Shown here in pieces: positions 63,946 through 64,000 of a stretch of 64,000 nucleotides of DNA. Below the pieces are notes generated by a model, which ran no database searches, had not been told where the DNA came from, and saw nothing but the letters and a program-made list of their open reading frames with translations. A program made the translations under genes and the position numbers. Source of the stretch: Chionoecetes opilio (Eukaryota > Arthropoda > Malacostraca > Decapoda > Majidae); NCBI GenBank assembly GCA_016584305.1, contig JACEEZ010015176.1, positions 78,501 to 142,500 on the forward strand, given 5' to 3'. Position 1 is the first letter of the stretch; every line of letters begins with the position of its first letter.

Positions 63946-64000
63946 AAAACCCCGTTTTTTTTTTTACAAACATACCCAGCTGGCGAGGCAATTAGAGAGA

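Overview
This is a eukaryotic, repeat-saturated window, most likely from an arthropod and probably a decapod crustacean. The reasons are TTAGG-type (AACCT on this strand) simple repeats at several places, very long (TA)n and (CT)n tracts, tRNA-derived SINEs with a head and body of a type I associate with decapods, a metazoan copia element, a Ty3/gypsy element and a BEL/Pao element, and many pogo/Tigger-, hAT- and TTAA-target DNA transposons. The assignment is an inference. There are no bacterial operons, rRNA genes, stand-alone tRNA genes or CRISPR arrays.

Layout. 1-8.8 kb: poor-quality or decayed sequence with minisatellites, foldbacks and one eroded pogo-type copy. 8.8-12.9 kb: a 5'-truncated copia element (integrase, RT, RNase H) on the + strand, broken by a hAT MITE with a clean 8-bp target duplication and by a 354-bp duplicated segment. 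12.9-20.7 kb: a nearly complete Ty3/gypsy element on the - strand with two LTRs. 20.7-24.2 kb: SINEs and decayed sequence. 24.2-25.7 kb: exon-like fragments of an unidentified, apparently frame-damaged gene (- strand). 26.7-28.1 kb and 62.7-63.3 kb: three phase-compatible exons of one host gene on the - strand (RGG/proline-rich N-terminus, basic middle, acidic C-terminus), separated by a 34.6 kb intron. That intron holds almost everything else.

Inside that intron: 28.9-35.4 kb is an onion of DNA transposons nested several deep. 36.8-39.5 kb is a transposon with about 130-bp imperfect inverted repeats and a conserved but uncharacterised transposase-like gene; I consider it the best candidate for a poorly described system. 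39.5-43.0 kb is a chain of TA-target elements separated only by short (TA)n. 43.0-47.3 kb is a hAT-type MITE split by a Tigger transposon, which itself carries a large foldback. 47.6-50.4 kb holds copies of a MITE that captured a LINE tail. 50.6-53.5 kb has a mini-Tigger and a three-armed foldback. 53.5-61.3 kb is a BEL/Pao element lacking its RT; its 5' LTR hosts two MITEs and its 3' LTR serves as the matching empty site.

The mobile genes do not cooperate as a pathway. They form layers whose insertion order can be read from target duplications. Several unrelated elements have intact domains broken mainly by single-base frame changes, so residual indel error in the assembly is a real alternative to decay. 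All identifications come from reading the sequence; no database search was run.
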